DNA of 17,058 bases from Planctomycetaceae bacterium (GTDB taxonomy: Bacteria > Planctomycetota > Planctomycetia > Pirellulales > Pirellulaceae). Below the pieces are notes generated by a model. That model had not been told where the DNA came from, did no database searches, and was given only the letters and a program-made list of their open reading frames with translations. Each line of letters begins with the position of its first letter. The first letter of the stretch is position 1. The stretch is taken from assembly GCA_007695205.1 (NCBI GenBank), contig REEF01000613.1:1-17058 (forward strand), in the 5' to 3' direction. Positions 1 to 7,202 of this stretch are shown here, piece by piece. A program made the translations under genes and the position numbers.

Positions 1-1
1 G

Positions 2-784
2 TTCGTCGCCAACGGCCACCTGCAAGATTTGATCGACCAGTACGATCGATCCACCGCTTACGAAGTCCGCAACTTTGTGCTGCGCAACATGGGCGACGGC
101 CGCTTCGAGAATGTCTCGGAATCGGCTGGCGATGGGATGCAGGTCCGGCGGAGCAGCCGAGGCGCCGCGTTTGACGATCTGGACAACGACGGACGCATCG
201 ATGTGGTCATCCTGAACTCGCGCCGCGAGCCAACCGTGCTGCGAAACGAATCGCCAAGCAGTCACCACTGGGTCCAGGTGCGTCTGGTGGGAGTACAAGC
301 CAACCGCGACGCTGTGGGATCCCGAGTCATCGTCGTGGCTGGGGACCTGAGACAAGTTGCCGAAGTCCACAGTGGGCGAGGCTACCAGAGCCACTTCGGA
401 TCGAGGCTGCACTTCGGCCTGGGGCGCCACGACCGTATCCAGCGTTTGGAGATCCGCTGGCATGGCGGCCAAACGCAGGTCCTGGAGAACCTGCCTGTCG
501 ACCGACTTCATACGTTCATCGAACCCATGGCGTCTGAGCCCGGGGAAGCCAGCCGGCGTGGCTCCCGGCCGTTGGACGGGACTCTTACCCTGAAATCCCT
601 GTGGGGTTGGCCAGGCGGTGTGGCTCCCGGACGCTGGACGGGAGTCTTGCTTGTCCATGCTAGCAGTGCCCGTCAAAATAGTTGTCGCTATCTTCCAATC
701 TGCTTGTGCAGTGTGGGTAAGAGTCAGGATGAAAATCCGTCTTACTTTTTATGCAACGATGGGGTTATTTGTCAGCTCGATTAG
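2..784 (+). CDS. FG-GAP/VCBS and ASPIC/UnbV-domain protein (CRTAC1-like), 5' end outside window
   Basis: The reading frame is open from base 2, so only the C-terminal 260 residues are present. The beginning holds FG-GAP/VCBS-type calcium-binding repeat sequence (FDDLDNDGRIDVVILN), followed by an ASPIC/UnbV domain: HHWVQVRLVGVQANRDAVGS, then GRGYQSHFGSRLHFGLG and IRWHGGQTQVLENLPVD. Proteins of this architecture are usually large, secreted beta-propeller proteins and are abundant in planctomycetes; their substrate is mostly unknown. The recognisable domain ends near base 530. The last 80 or so residues are low in family resemblance, rich in Arg/Gly/Ser/Cys, and are encoded by intergenic-type repeats (558-586, 620-648, 735-764), so the native stop may have been lost. 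The frame ends with TAG at 782-784, inside the Shine-Dalgarno of the next gene. Family assignment is firm; the role is unknown. Confidence 0.85.
   Translation, partial: FVANGHLQDLIDQYDRSTAYEVRNFVLRNMGDGRFENVSESAGDGMQVRRSSRGAAFDDLDNDGRIDVVILNSRREPTVLRNESPSSHHWVQVRLVGVQANRDAVGSRVIVVAGDLRQVAEVHSGRGYQSHFGSRLHFGLGRHDRIQRLEIRWHGGQTQVLENLPVDRLHTFIEPMASEPGEASRRGSRPLDGTLTLKSLWGWPGGVAPGRWTGVLLVHASSARQNSCRYLPICLCSVGKSQDENPSYFLCNDGVICQLD
558..648 (+). repeat. Two-copy direct repeat, GTGGCTCCCGG core
   Basis: The 29-base segments 558-586 and 620-648 match at 26 of 29 positions (core GTGGCTCCCGG, then TGGACGGGA and TCTT), with a period of 62 bases. They lie inside the 3' tail of the preceding reading frame, beyond its last recognisable domain. 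They look like a dispersed intergenic repeat and not like protein-coding sequence under selection. Genome-wide copy number cannot be judged from this window. Confidence 0.7.
735..764 (+). repeat. Dispersed repeat, ATCCGTC...TATGCAAC family, copy 1
   Basis: This 30-base segment matches 7056-7085 at 28 of 30 positions (ATCCGTC-TTAC-TTTTTATGCAAC-GATGGGG here). It is the short form, without the GGACGGATT/AATCCGTCC hairpin carried by the copies at 13562-13751. It sits 32 bases before the start codon of the first sulfatase gene, in the same orientation. Confidence 0.75.
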
Positions 785-788
785 GAGG
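783..788 (+). promoter_or_regulatory. Strong Shine-Dalgarno overlapping upstream stop codon
   Basis: AGGAGG lies 8 bases before the ATG at 797 and fixes the sulfatase start. Its first two bases are the last two of the TAG stop (782-784) of the upstream frame, so a ribosome finishing that frame would terminate on this site. Confidence 0.75.
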
Positions 789-796
789 CAAGAACA

Positions 797-2149
797 ATGC
801 GGTATGAGAAAAGTTGGTTGGCGATATTGGCGATATTGGCGACGGCCTGGGCACCGATGCAGGCCGCCGAACCCCAACGACCGAATGTGATCGTGATCCT
901 GACCGACGATCAGGGCTCGATCGACGCGAACTGCTATGGGGCCACGGATCTGGTCACGCCCGCCATCGATGGCCTGGCAGAACGCGGCGTCATGTTCACG
1001 CAGTTCTATGCCGCCGCGCCGGTGTGTTCGCCCAGTCGAGCTGGGTTGCTCACGGGCCGATACCCGATCCGCGCGGGCGTGCCAGGGAATGTCAGTTCCC
1101 AACAAGGCCACGCAGGGATGCCGGCCGAACAGATCACCATGGGCGATACGTTCCAAGCGGCGGGGTACACAACCGCTCATATCGGCAAATGGCATCTGGG
1201 GTATACTCCCGAGACCATGCCCAACGCCCAGGGATTCGATCATTCTTTCGGGCACATGGGCGGATGCATCGATAATTACTCGCACTTTTTCTACTGGCAA
1301 GGTCCGAACCGTCACGACCTGTGGCGAAACGGCGTCGAAGTCTTCTACGATGGTCGCTATTTCCCGGATCTGATGGTGGACGAGACCGTCCGGTTCATCG
1401 ATCAGCGGGAGGAGAAGCCGTTCTTCGTGTACTTTGCGATCAACCTGCCTCATTATCCCTACCAGGGAGACGCACACTGGTTGGAGTACTATCGCGATCT
1501 GCCCTACCCGCGCAATCTGTACGCGGCCTTCCTTTCGGCGATGGACGCTCGCATCGGCCGGTTGATCCAAGAACTCCAGCGGCGGGAACTGCTGGAGCAG
1601 ACGGTCATCGTCTTTCAATCCGACCATGGGCACTCCCGCGAAGAACGGGCTCATTTTGGCGGAGGCGATGCGGGACCGTATCGCGGAGCGAAATTCAGTC
1701 TATTCGAGGGCGGGATTCGAGTGCCGTCGATCATCAGTTGGCCTGGAAACGTGCCGGAAGGCGCGGTGCGAGACCAAATGGCGCATAGCTGCGATTGGTT
1801 GCCTACCCTGGCCGAATTATGCGATGTGCCGCTGTTGAACCCGGACATCGATGGCAAGAGCCTGGTGCCCGTCCTGCAGTCCGATGCTGCCCCGTCGCCG
1901 CACGAGGTGCTGCACTGGACGATCGGCAACAGTTGGGCCGTGCGTCAAGGAGACTGGAAATTGTTGGCCGAGCCGCGCGATCCGCTGCATCAAGACAAGT
2001 TGACGAAAGAGGATCGACGGTTCCTCGTCAATCTGGCCGACGATGTCTCGGAGCTGAAGAACGTGGCGGCCGAGTACCCGCAAAAGGTCCAGCAACTGGA
2101 AGCCGTCCATCAGGCTTGGCTCCAGCAGGCTCGAGGGCCTGACCAATGA
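797..2149 (+). CDS. Secreted family S1 sulfatase (arylsulfatase A-like)
   Basis: A 450-residue alkaline-phosphatase-fold sulfatase that would hydrolyse a sulfate ester, probably on a polysaccharide, outside the cytoplasm. Residues 1-24 form a signal peptide with a hydrophobic core and an A-x-A-like end. NVIVILTDDQ (30-39) supplies metal-binding Asp37/Asp38. CSPSR (77-81) is the C-x-P-x-R motif whose Cys77 is converted to formylglycine by a maturation enzyme; no such enzyme is encoded here. Further family landmarks are GKWH (130-133), SDHG (275-278) and the Lys in YRGAKFSLFEGGIRVPS (around 299). Length is normal for the family. The start is fixed by AGGAGG at 783-788. The gene is followed by an inverted repeat at 2170-2242. 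The exact substrate cannot be read from the sequence; the family call is secure. Confidence 0.93.
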   Translation: MRYEKSWLAILAILATAWAPMQAAEPQRPNVIVILTDDQGSIDANCYGATDLVTPAIDGLAERGVMFTQFYAAAPVCSPSRAGLLTGRYPIRAGVPGNVSSQQGHAGMPAEQITMGDTFQAAGYTTAHIGKWHLGYTPETMPNAQGFDHSFGHMGGCIDNYSHFFYWQGPNRHDLWRNGVEVFYDGRYFPDLMVDETVRFIDQREEKPFFVYFAINLPHYPYQGDAHWLEYYRDLPYPRNLYAAFLSAMDARIGRLIQELQRRELLEQTVIVFQSDHGHSREERAHFGGGDAGPYRGAKFSLFEGGIRVPSIISWPGNVPEGAVRDQMAHSCDWLPTLAELCDVPLLNPDIDGKSLVPVLQSDAAPSPHEVLHWTIGNSWAVRQGDWKLLAEPRDPLHQDKLTKEDRRFLVNLADDVSELKNVAAEYPQKVQQLEAVHQAWLQQARGPDQ

Positions 2150-2169
2150 AAGGTAAACGGTCGGTGGAA

Positions 2170-2242
2170 GGGGTCGGGAGTCGTTTTCGGGCAAGCTCGT
2201 TTCCATATGGATGATCGTTGGCAGAAAACGACTCCCGACCCC
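2170..2242. repeat. Perfect 19-bp inverted repeat, GGGGTCGGGAGTC type
   Basis: GGGGTCGGGAGTCGTTTTC at 2170-2188 is followed after 35 bases by its exact reverse complement at 2224-2242. It starts 20 bases after the sulfatase stop codon. A long hairpin could form in the transcript, but no U-run follows, so a Rho-independent terminator is not evident. The arm resembles the direct repeat at 16975-17030 (GGGGACGGGGGTCTTTTC). Two arms in inverted orientation are reminiscent of REP/BIME-type elements; that classification is inference. Confidence 0.8.
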
Positions 2243-2313
2243 GTTGCGTCACCCAGTTTCCCTGAAATTCGATAACGGCTGGCGTTCAGCGTGGAACGCC
2301 TGCTCACCATCAT

Positions 2314-2320
2314 GAAGGAG
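2314..2320 (+). promoter_or_regulatory. Shine-Dalgarno deciding the dehydratase start
   Basis: GAAGGAG ends 6 bases before the ATG at 2327. The in-frame GTG at 2291 and ATG at 2312 lack comparable sites, and the 12 residues they would add have no family counterpart. The start at 2327 is therefore preferred. Confidence 0.65.
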
Positions 2321-2326
2321 ATCGCA

Positions 2327-4018
2327 ATGGACGCCCCCTTGAACTGGAACAGTCGGAACTTGACCCGTGGTTGGCAGCGCGGGATCACGGCCTTCTACTA
2401 CGGCCTGGGATGGACCGAGGAGGATTTCGATAAGCCGCAGATCGGGATCGGCGTCCCGCTTTTGGATGGAAATCTGTGCAACCTGCACGCCTACGATTTG
2501 GCTCGGCAAATCACCGATGGTTGCCGCAACGCAGGGCTGATCGGTTTGCCCTTTGGTGTCCCGGCGATCAGCGACAACATCACTCAGGGACACGAGGGCG
2601 GTAATGCCAGCCTGCCGTCGCGGAATCTGATCGCCAACGCGGCCGAATGCGTCGTCAGCGCACATGGCTACGACGCACTGGTCGGCATGCATCACTGTGA
2701 CAAGAACGGGCCCGGTTTCGCGATGGCGTTGGCCCGCTTGAATTATCCGGGCTTGTTGATCAGTGGCGGCACGATTATGCCGGGTGTTCACCATGGCCAG
2801 GAGATCTCGATCCTGGACGTCTACGATGCCCAGGCGGCGGTGGCGGTGGGCGAGATGGATGCGGCCGAAGCGGATGAGATCTTTCGGACAGCCTGTCCGG
2901 GTGTCGGTGGGTGTGGCATCGCCGCGTCGTTCAATACGTGGGGGGTGGCCATGGAGGCTATCGGATTGATGTTGCCCGGCAGCAGTGCGATCCCGGCGGT
3001 GGACCAGGCCAAGCACGACGAGTGCCATCGGTTGGGACGCCATGTGCGCGAGATGCTGCAAAGCGGGCTCCGCCCGCGCGACCTGCTGACTCGGCGCGCC
3101 TTCGAGAACGCGGCCACCGCGATGGCGGCGATCGGTGGTTCGACCAATGGCGTGCTGCATCTGCTGGCGTTGGCCCGCGAAGCTCAGGTGGTGTTCACGC
3201 TGCGCGACATGCAGTCGATTTTCGCCCGCACACCCGTGCTGTGCGGCTTCGCGCCCCGAGGGCGCAAGACGATGGTGGATTTGCATCGGATCGGGGGCAC
3301 GCCCGTATTGTTGAAGCATCTGTGGCGAGCTGGGTTATTGGACGGCGCCCAGGGGACGGTGGTGGGCCAGACGCTGGGTCAGGTCCTCCAGCAGGCTGCG
3401 GACCTACCCGAGGGCCAGCAATTGGTTGCGCCCAAGGAGGCTCCGCTGAAGCCGTTTGCCGACATGCAAATCTGCTTCGGAAACCTGGCGCCCGACGGCA
3501 TCGTCTTCAAGGTCTCTAGCATGCAGGAGCCCCGTTTTCGCGGCACCGCGATGTGCTTCGATGACGCCAGGGCGGTCGCGGACGCGGTCGAGCATGGCCA
3601 AATTCGGCCGGGCAGCGTGATCGTCCTGCGTTACCTGGGGCCGGTGGCTGCGGGGATGCCCGAAGTGCTGGTGGCTTCGGCCGCGCTGGCCGTGCCCGAA
3701 CTGGACGGTCGAGTGGCCTTGATTTCCGACACGCGCGTCTCGGGGGTCTCGCACGGAGCGATCGGCGTCCATTGTGCGCCGGAAGCTGCGTTGGGGGGGC
3801 CGATCGCGTTGGTCGCCGATGGGGACGAGATCTCGTTCGATCTGTTGGCCGGCGAGATCATCCTCCACATCACGGACGAGGAACTCGGGCGACGCCGTCA
3901 GCAATGGCGCCCGGCAGCTCGACGATTTCGCCGCGGGTATCTCTTGGATTTCGCCGCCACCGTGACTCAGGCAAACCATGGTTGTGTCAGCCGCGCGTTG
4001 TACCCGGATTGCGCTTGA
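2327..4018 (+). CDS. IlvD/Edd-family dehydratase (dihydroxy-acid dehydratase-like)
   Basis: A 563-residue cytosolic iron-sulfur dehydratase. Family members remove water from 2,3-dihydroxy acids (IlvD in valine/isoleucine synthesis) or from sugar acids (Edd, arabinonate and xylonate dehydratases). Three cysteines at the spacing expected for cluster ligands are C51 (GNLCNLHAYDLA), C124 (HHCDKNGPG) and C196 (CPGVGGCG). Other landmarks are NYPGLLISGGTIMPG, AIGGSTNGVLHLLALA (268-283), PRFRGTAMCFDD and CAPEAALGGPIALV. The C-terminal signature is ISDTRVSGVSHG (467-477), where classical IlvD has D-G-R-F-S-G; the presumed catalytic Ser472 is kept. The N-terminal half diverges from canonical IlvD, so a sugar-acid substrate is possible. 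It stands alone on the plus strand, converging on the transporter gene after 15 bases. leuA lies 4 kb away on the other strand, so linkage gives weak support for a branched-chain role. Confidence 0.88.
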   Translation: MDAPLNWNSRNLTRGWQRGITAFYYGLGWTEEDFDKPQIGIGVPLLDGNLCNLHAYDLARQITDGCRNAGLIGLPFGVPAISDNITQGHEGGNASLPSRNLIANAAECVVSAHGYDALVGMHHCDKNGPGFAMALARLNYPGLLISGGTIMPGVHHGQEISILDVYDAQAAVAVGEMDAAEADEIFRTACPGVGGCGIAASFNTWGVAMEAIGLMLPGSSAIPAVDQAKHDECHRLGRHVREMLQSGLRPRDLLTRRAFENAATAMAAIGGSTNGVLHLLALAREAQVVFTLRDMQSIFARTPVLCGFAPRGRKTMVDLHRIGGTPVLLKHLWRAGLLDGAQGTVVGQTLGQVLQQAADLPEGQQLVAPKEAPLKPFADMQICFGNLAPDGIVFKVSSMQEPRFRGTAMCFDDARAVADAVEHGQIRPGSVIVLRYLGPVAAGMPEVLVASAALAVPELDGRVALISDTRVSGVSHGAIGVHCAPEAALGGPIALVADGDEISFDLLAGEIILHITDEELGRRRQQWRPAARRFRRGYLLDFAATVTQANHGCVSRALYPDCA

Positions 4019-4033
4019 CCGGTCGGCCGGCCG

Positions 4034-5602
4034 TCAGGTCCCGCGATCTTTGACCAACCGACGTCGCCACCATTCGGACATCGAATCCAGGAAGACGACC
4101 ACGACCAGGATCATGGCCAATCCTGCGGCCGCCGAGGTAAAGTCGCGCCATTCGATGTAGTACATCAGATCCTGGCCGATACCGCCCGCGCCGACAACCC
4201 CCAGGACGCTGGCGCTGCGGATATTGTATTCGAACACGAACAAACAGGCGGCCACCAGCACAGGACGCGCGGCGGGGAAGACCGCTTGGGTAAACACCTG
4301 CAGCCGGGTAGCGCCCAACGATCGCAAAGCCGCGCCGGCTCGCGAATCCACATCCTCCAACCCTTCGTAGAAGAACTTGGTCAGGTACCCGATCGAGTAG
4401 GCGGCCAGAGCGAACACGCCGGCCAGCGGCCCCAGCCCGACGAAAGCCACGAAGATCAGGCCCCAGAAAATGCTCGGGATCGTCCGCACCAGATTCAGCA
4501 GGAAACGAGTCGGAACCCGGATCAGCCAGGGCGAGGTCTGACGGGATGCCATGACGGCCATGGGAAGCGACAGCAGGATGCCGACGAACGTGCCCAGGAT
4601 GGCCATCTGGATCGTTTCGATCAGCGAGAAGAACAGCACTTTCCAAGGCAGGGCCGCCGCTTGTTCCGGGCTGGCCGGCACGATCTTCCCCAGAAAATCC
4701 AGCACCGCGCCGCCGGCGCCGGCGAACGAGCGAGCGTCCAGATTCAGCGCCCGAGCCGACCATAGCAGCAGCGCGGCCACGACCGCTGCTGCCAGGCCGG
4801 TCCGGATCGCTCGCATCGCCGGCCGCGGCTGCCGCAGCAGCGCGCGGTCTTGAGCCGGCGGGGCGGTTACATCGCTGGCCTTGGCAGCCTGGTCCACGGG
4901 CTCGGAGTCACCAAAGGCTTGGTGCCAAGCCGTTTCGTGACGATCGGTTTCCAGAGCGATTCGACCTTCGCGAACCAACAGATACCGCTGGAAGAAATCG
5001 GGGTAGGGGCCGGGTGCGTGCAAGGAAATGACTAGAGCAAACTGATACTTATCCTGTAATCTCTTCAACAGACGCAGGATCCGTGACGCGTTTTCCGGGT
5101 CCAATGACGAGAGAGGTTCGTCAGCCAGCAGCACCTTGGGCCGCGCGCACAGAGCCCGAGCGATCGCGACCCGCTGCCGCTGGCCGCCGGATAACTGGCC
5201 GACCTTCCTACTGGCCAATTCGCCCAGCCCCAGGTCGTCCAGTAGCTGCCGAGCTCGTTGGACAATCGCAGGCGGATATCGAAAGATCGCGACATGGGAT
5301 CGGACTTCGCCCAACGCACCACTGCACACATTGCGCAACGCCGTTTGTTCGTGGACCAACCGCAGGTCCTGATAGACCAACGCCGCCAGCCCATCGCGTT
5401 GGACGGTGCCCCGCGCGCAGCCGACGGACCCTTCCAATGCCCGGAGCAACGTGGTCTTGCCTCCGCCCGACGGGCCCAGCACGGCCACACGATCTCCCGG
5501 CTGCAGGCACAGGCTGGCCTCTTCCAACGCGAAATCGCCTTGGCCATCGTACTGGACCGCGATGCCGCTGGCCGTCAAAGCTGATCGCTCTTCTGAATTC
5601 AT
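4034..5602 (-). CDS. phnC-phnE: Fused ATPase-permease of a phosphonate/phosphite-type ABC importer (PhnC-PhnE fusion)
   Basis: A single 522-residue polypeptide joins two proteins that are normally separate. Residues 1-235 are an ABC ATPase with Walker A GPSGGGKT (43-50), signature LSGGQ (137-141), Walker B VLLADEP (157-163) and the H-loop His195. A linker (about 235-263) leads to a PhnE-type permease with a first transmembrane segment near 268-283, further hydrophobic segments between 325 and 508, and the cytoplasmic EAA-type loop at 413-443 (EGLEDVDS...LRSLGATRLQVFTQAVFP). The protein would energise and conduct uptake of phosphonate, phosphite or phosphate, using the binding protein encoded at 7203-8153. 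The ATG at 5602 has AAGGA 5 bases upstream; an in-frame ATG at 5680 would overlap the upstream gene and adds a non-conserved stretch. No stop codon or frameshift separates the halves. Substrate is inferred from family resemblance. Confidence 0.9.
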   Translation of the reverse strand: MNSEERSALTASGIAVQYDGQGDFALEEASLCLQPGDRVAVLGPSGGGKTTLLRALEGSVGCARGTVQRDGLAALVYQDLRLVHEQTALRNVCSGALGEVRSHVAIFRYPPAIVQRARQLLDDLGLGELASRKVGQLSGGQRQRVAIARALCARPKVLLADEPLSSLDPENASRILRLLKRLQDKYQFALVISLHAPGPYPDFFQRYLLVREGRIALETDRHETAWHQAFGDSEPVDQAAKASDVTAPPAQDRALLRQPRPAMRAIRTGLAAAVVAALLLWSARALNLDARSFAGAGGAVLDFLGKIVPASPEQAAALPWKVLFFSLIETIQMAILGTFVGILLSLPMAVMASRQTSPWLIRVPTRFLLNLVRTIPSIFWGLIFVAFVGLGPLAGVFALAAYSIGYLTKFFYEGLEDVDSRAGAALRSLGATRLQVFTQAVFPAARPVLVAACLFVFEYNIRSASVLGVVGAGGIGQDLMYYIEWRDFTSAAAGLAMILVVVVFLDSMSEWWRRRLVKDRGT

Positions 5603-5664
5603 CGGATTCCTTTGCCCCTCCGAGCGACTTGGATCGCGTTGGGTGGCACTCAACGAAATACGGT

Positions 5665-6963
5665 TCAGATCAGATTCCACGGCGCACGTTGCTCGCGCAC
5701 GAGCATCGCGTTGGCCTGGTCGTCATCCAGGAAACGCTCGGTCTGCGGATCGAGCTTCAATCCGCGCCCCAGCCGCAAGCCGATGTTGACGGCGTGGCAG
5801 ATCACCGTGGCACGATGGGCGCTCTCCGGATGGCAGATCGGTTGCTGCCGCGACTTCATACAGTCCAACCAATCCCGTACGTGTTCACCTGTTTCGTCCC
5901 ACCCCCGCTCGGAAACGGTGCGGTCGCGCAGAATCGAACTCGGTTCAGCCGTAATCGCGTTCGTCTGGTCGTCCACCTGGATCCATCCCTCGGTGCCGAC
6001 GAAGCGGATGTAGCGGTCTTGAAAAGCACCGCTGGAACGCAGCACGATCTTCACGCCGTCGGCATACGTACAGGTACAATCGGCGGTCACGGGGGTATCG
6101 CTGTACGCCTGCCGGTCCCAAGTCGCTGTGCCTTCGTAGGCGACCGGTCCCGTGTCGTCGCGTTGCAGTGCCCACTGGGCAAGGTCGGTGTAATGGCATC
6201 CCATGCCGATCAGCGGGCCACCGCCGGTGTCCCAGAAGTAGTTCCAACCGCCGACGAAGGCGGGCGAGTACGGTCGCCACGGCACGGGGCCGAGCCACAT
6301 GTCGTAGTCGAAGCCTTCGGGCACCGGCTGGGCGGCGTCCCGCGCAACCGTCGGACCCTGCCAGACCTGGCAGACCACGGTATGCACTCGACCGATCCGG
6401 CCGTTGCGGGCCGTTTCCATTTGAAACCGGTAAGAATCGACCGAGCGGCGTTGGTGTCCCGCTTGGAACACCCGGCCCAGACTGGCCATGGTATCGGCCA
6501 GCACTCGCCCTTCGCCGATCGTCATCGAAACGGGCTTTTCGCAGAAGATGTCCTTCCCCGCCTTCGCGGCCAGCACCGACAACGGCGTATGCCAACGGTC
6601 GCCCGTGGCAATCAAGACCGCGTCGATATCCTGGCGGCTGAACAGGTCGCGGAAGTCCGCATAGGCGGCGCAGCCGTTGTCCCGGTAGCGGTCGTCCACC
6701 GCTTGTTTGGCAGCGGTCAATCGGGCGGCGCGGCAATCCGACACGGCGACGCATCGCAGTTCGTCGAAGGCGAGAAAATGGGGCAGAATCGCCGCGCATC
6801 GCCCGCCATATCCGATCACGCCCAGCGTGACCCGTTCGCTGGGCGCGGCCCCTTCGCGTCCCAGCACGCGAGCCGGCAACAGCAGCGGAGCGGCGAACCC
6901 CAAGCTCGCCACGGCAGTACTGCGAAGAAATCTCCGGCGGTTCAACATCGTTTTCCTTGTCAT
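5665..6963 (-). CDS. Tat-exported Gfo/Idh/MocA-family oxidoreductase
   Basis: A 432-residue NAD(P)-dependent oxidoreductase-type protein. The N terminus has a twin-arginine signal (LNRRRFLRSTAVASLGFAAP), so export in folded form is expected. The Rossmann domain starts at VTLGVIGYGGR (45-55), and the family's EKP motif lies at 142-144 (IFCEKPVSM). YDMWLGPVPWRPY (220-232) is typical of the large Tat-signal group of this family in planctomycetes, and GGGPLIGMGCHYTD (247-260) places His257 and Asp260 where substrate-site residues occur. The ATG at 6963 has AGGAG 7 bases upstream. The gene lies between the binding protein and the fused ATPase-permease on the same strand, 62 bases before the latter. 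The substrate is unknown; sugars or inositols are usual for the family, and the link to phosphorus uptake is positional only. Confidence 0.9.
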   Translation of the reverse strand: MTRKTMLNRRRFLRSTAVASLGFAAPLLLPARVLGREGAAPSERVTLGVIGYGGRCAAILPHFLAFDELRCVAVSDCRAARLTAAKQAVDDRYRDNGCAAYADFRDLFSRQDIDAVLIATGDRWHTPLSVLAAKAGKDIFCEKPVSMTIGEGRVLADTMASLGRVFQAGHQRRSVDSYRFQMETARNGRIGRVHTVVCQVWQGPTVARDAAQPVPEGFDYDMWLGPVPWRPYSPAFVGGWNYFWDTGGGPLIGMGCHYTDLAQWALQRDDTGPVAYEGTATWDRQAYSDTPVTADCTCTYADGVKIVLRSSGAFQDRYIRFVGTEGWIQVDDQTNAITAEPSSILRDRTVSERGWDETGEHVRDWLDCMKSRQQPICHPESAHRATVICHAVNIGLRLGRGLKLDPQTERFLDDDQANAMLVREQRAPWNLI

Positions 6964-7055
6964 GGCTTGGCTCCTGGGGATCTCGGGGTTACCGAATGAT
7001 ACCGATGGTGTTCTCTGATCTCATCAGCCTACACGAAATCATCAGCAATTTCACC

Positions 7056-7085
7056 ATCCGTCCTACTTTTTATGCAACCATGGGG
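7056..7085 (+). repeat. Dispersed repeat, ATCCGTC...TATGCAAC family, copy 2
   Basis: This short form (ATCCGTCCTACTTTTTATGC, then AACCATGGGG) matches the copy at 735-764 at 28 of 30 positions. It lies in the 239-base gap between the binding protein gene and the oxidoreductase gene, in the orientation opposite to their transcription. Nothing else was recognised in this gap. Confidence 0.75.
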
Positions 7086-7202
7086 TATACAAGGCTGCCT
7101 TCCCGCAAGGAGAAGATCTGGCCAGCGAGGTCGTTCCGTAGCTTCTCCGCCTCCGCACTGAAGTCTGCGACTCGCCGGGTTGCGGCACGAAACACCAGGT
7201 CT

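Noticed and set aside
4019..4033. Possible shared terminator in the 15-base convergent gap
   Set aside because: Only short GGCCGGCC-type self-complementarity is visible, with no T-run on either side.
5083..6999. 638-residue open frame on the plus strand opposite the transporter and oxidoreductase genes
   Set aside because: It has no recognisable domain, is Arg/Pro/His-rich as expected for an antisense frame in GC-rich DNA, and lies entirely over two well-supported minus-strand genes.
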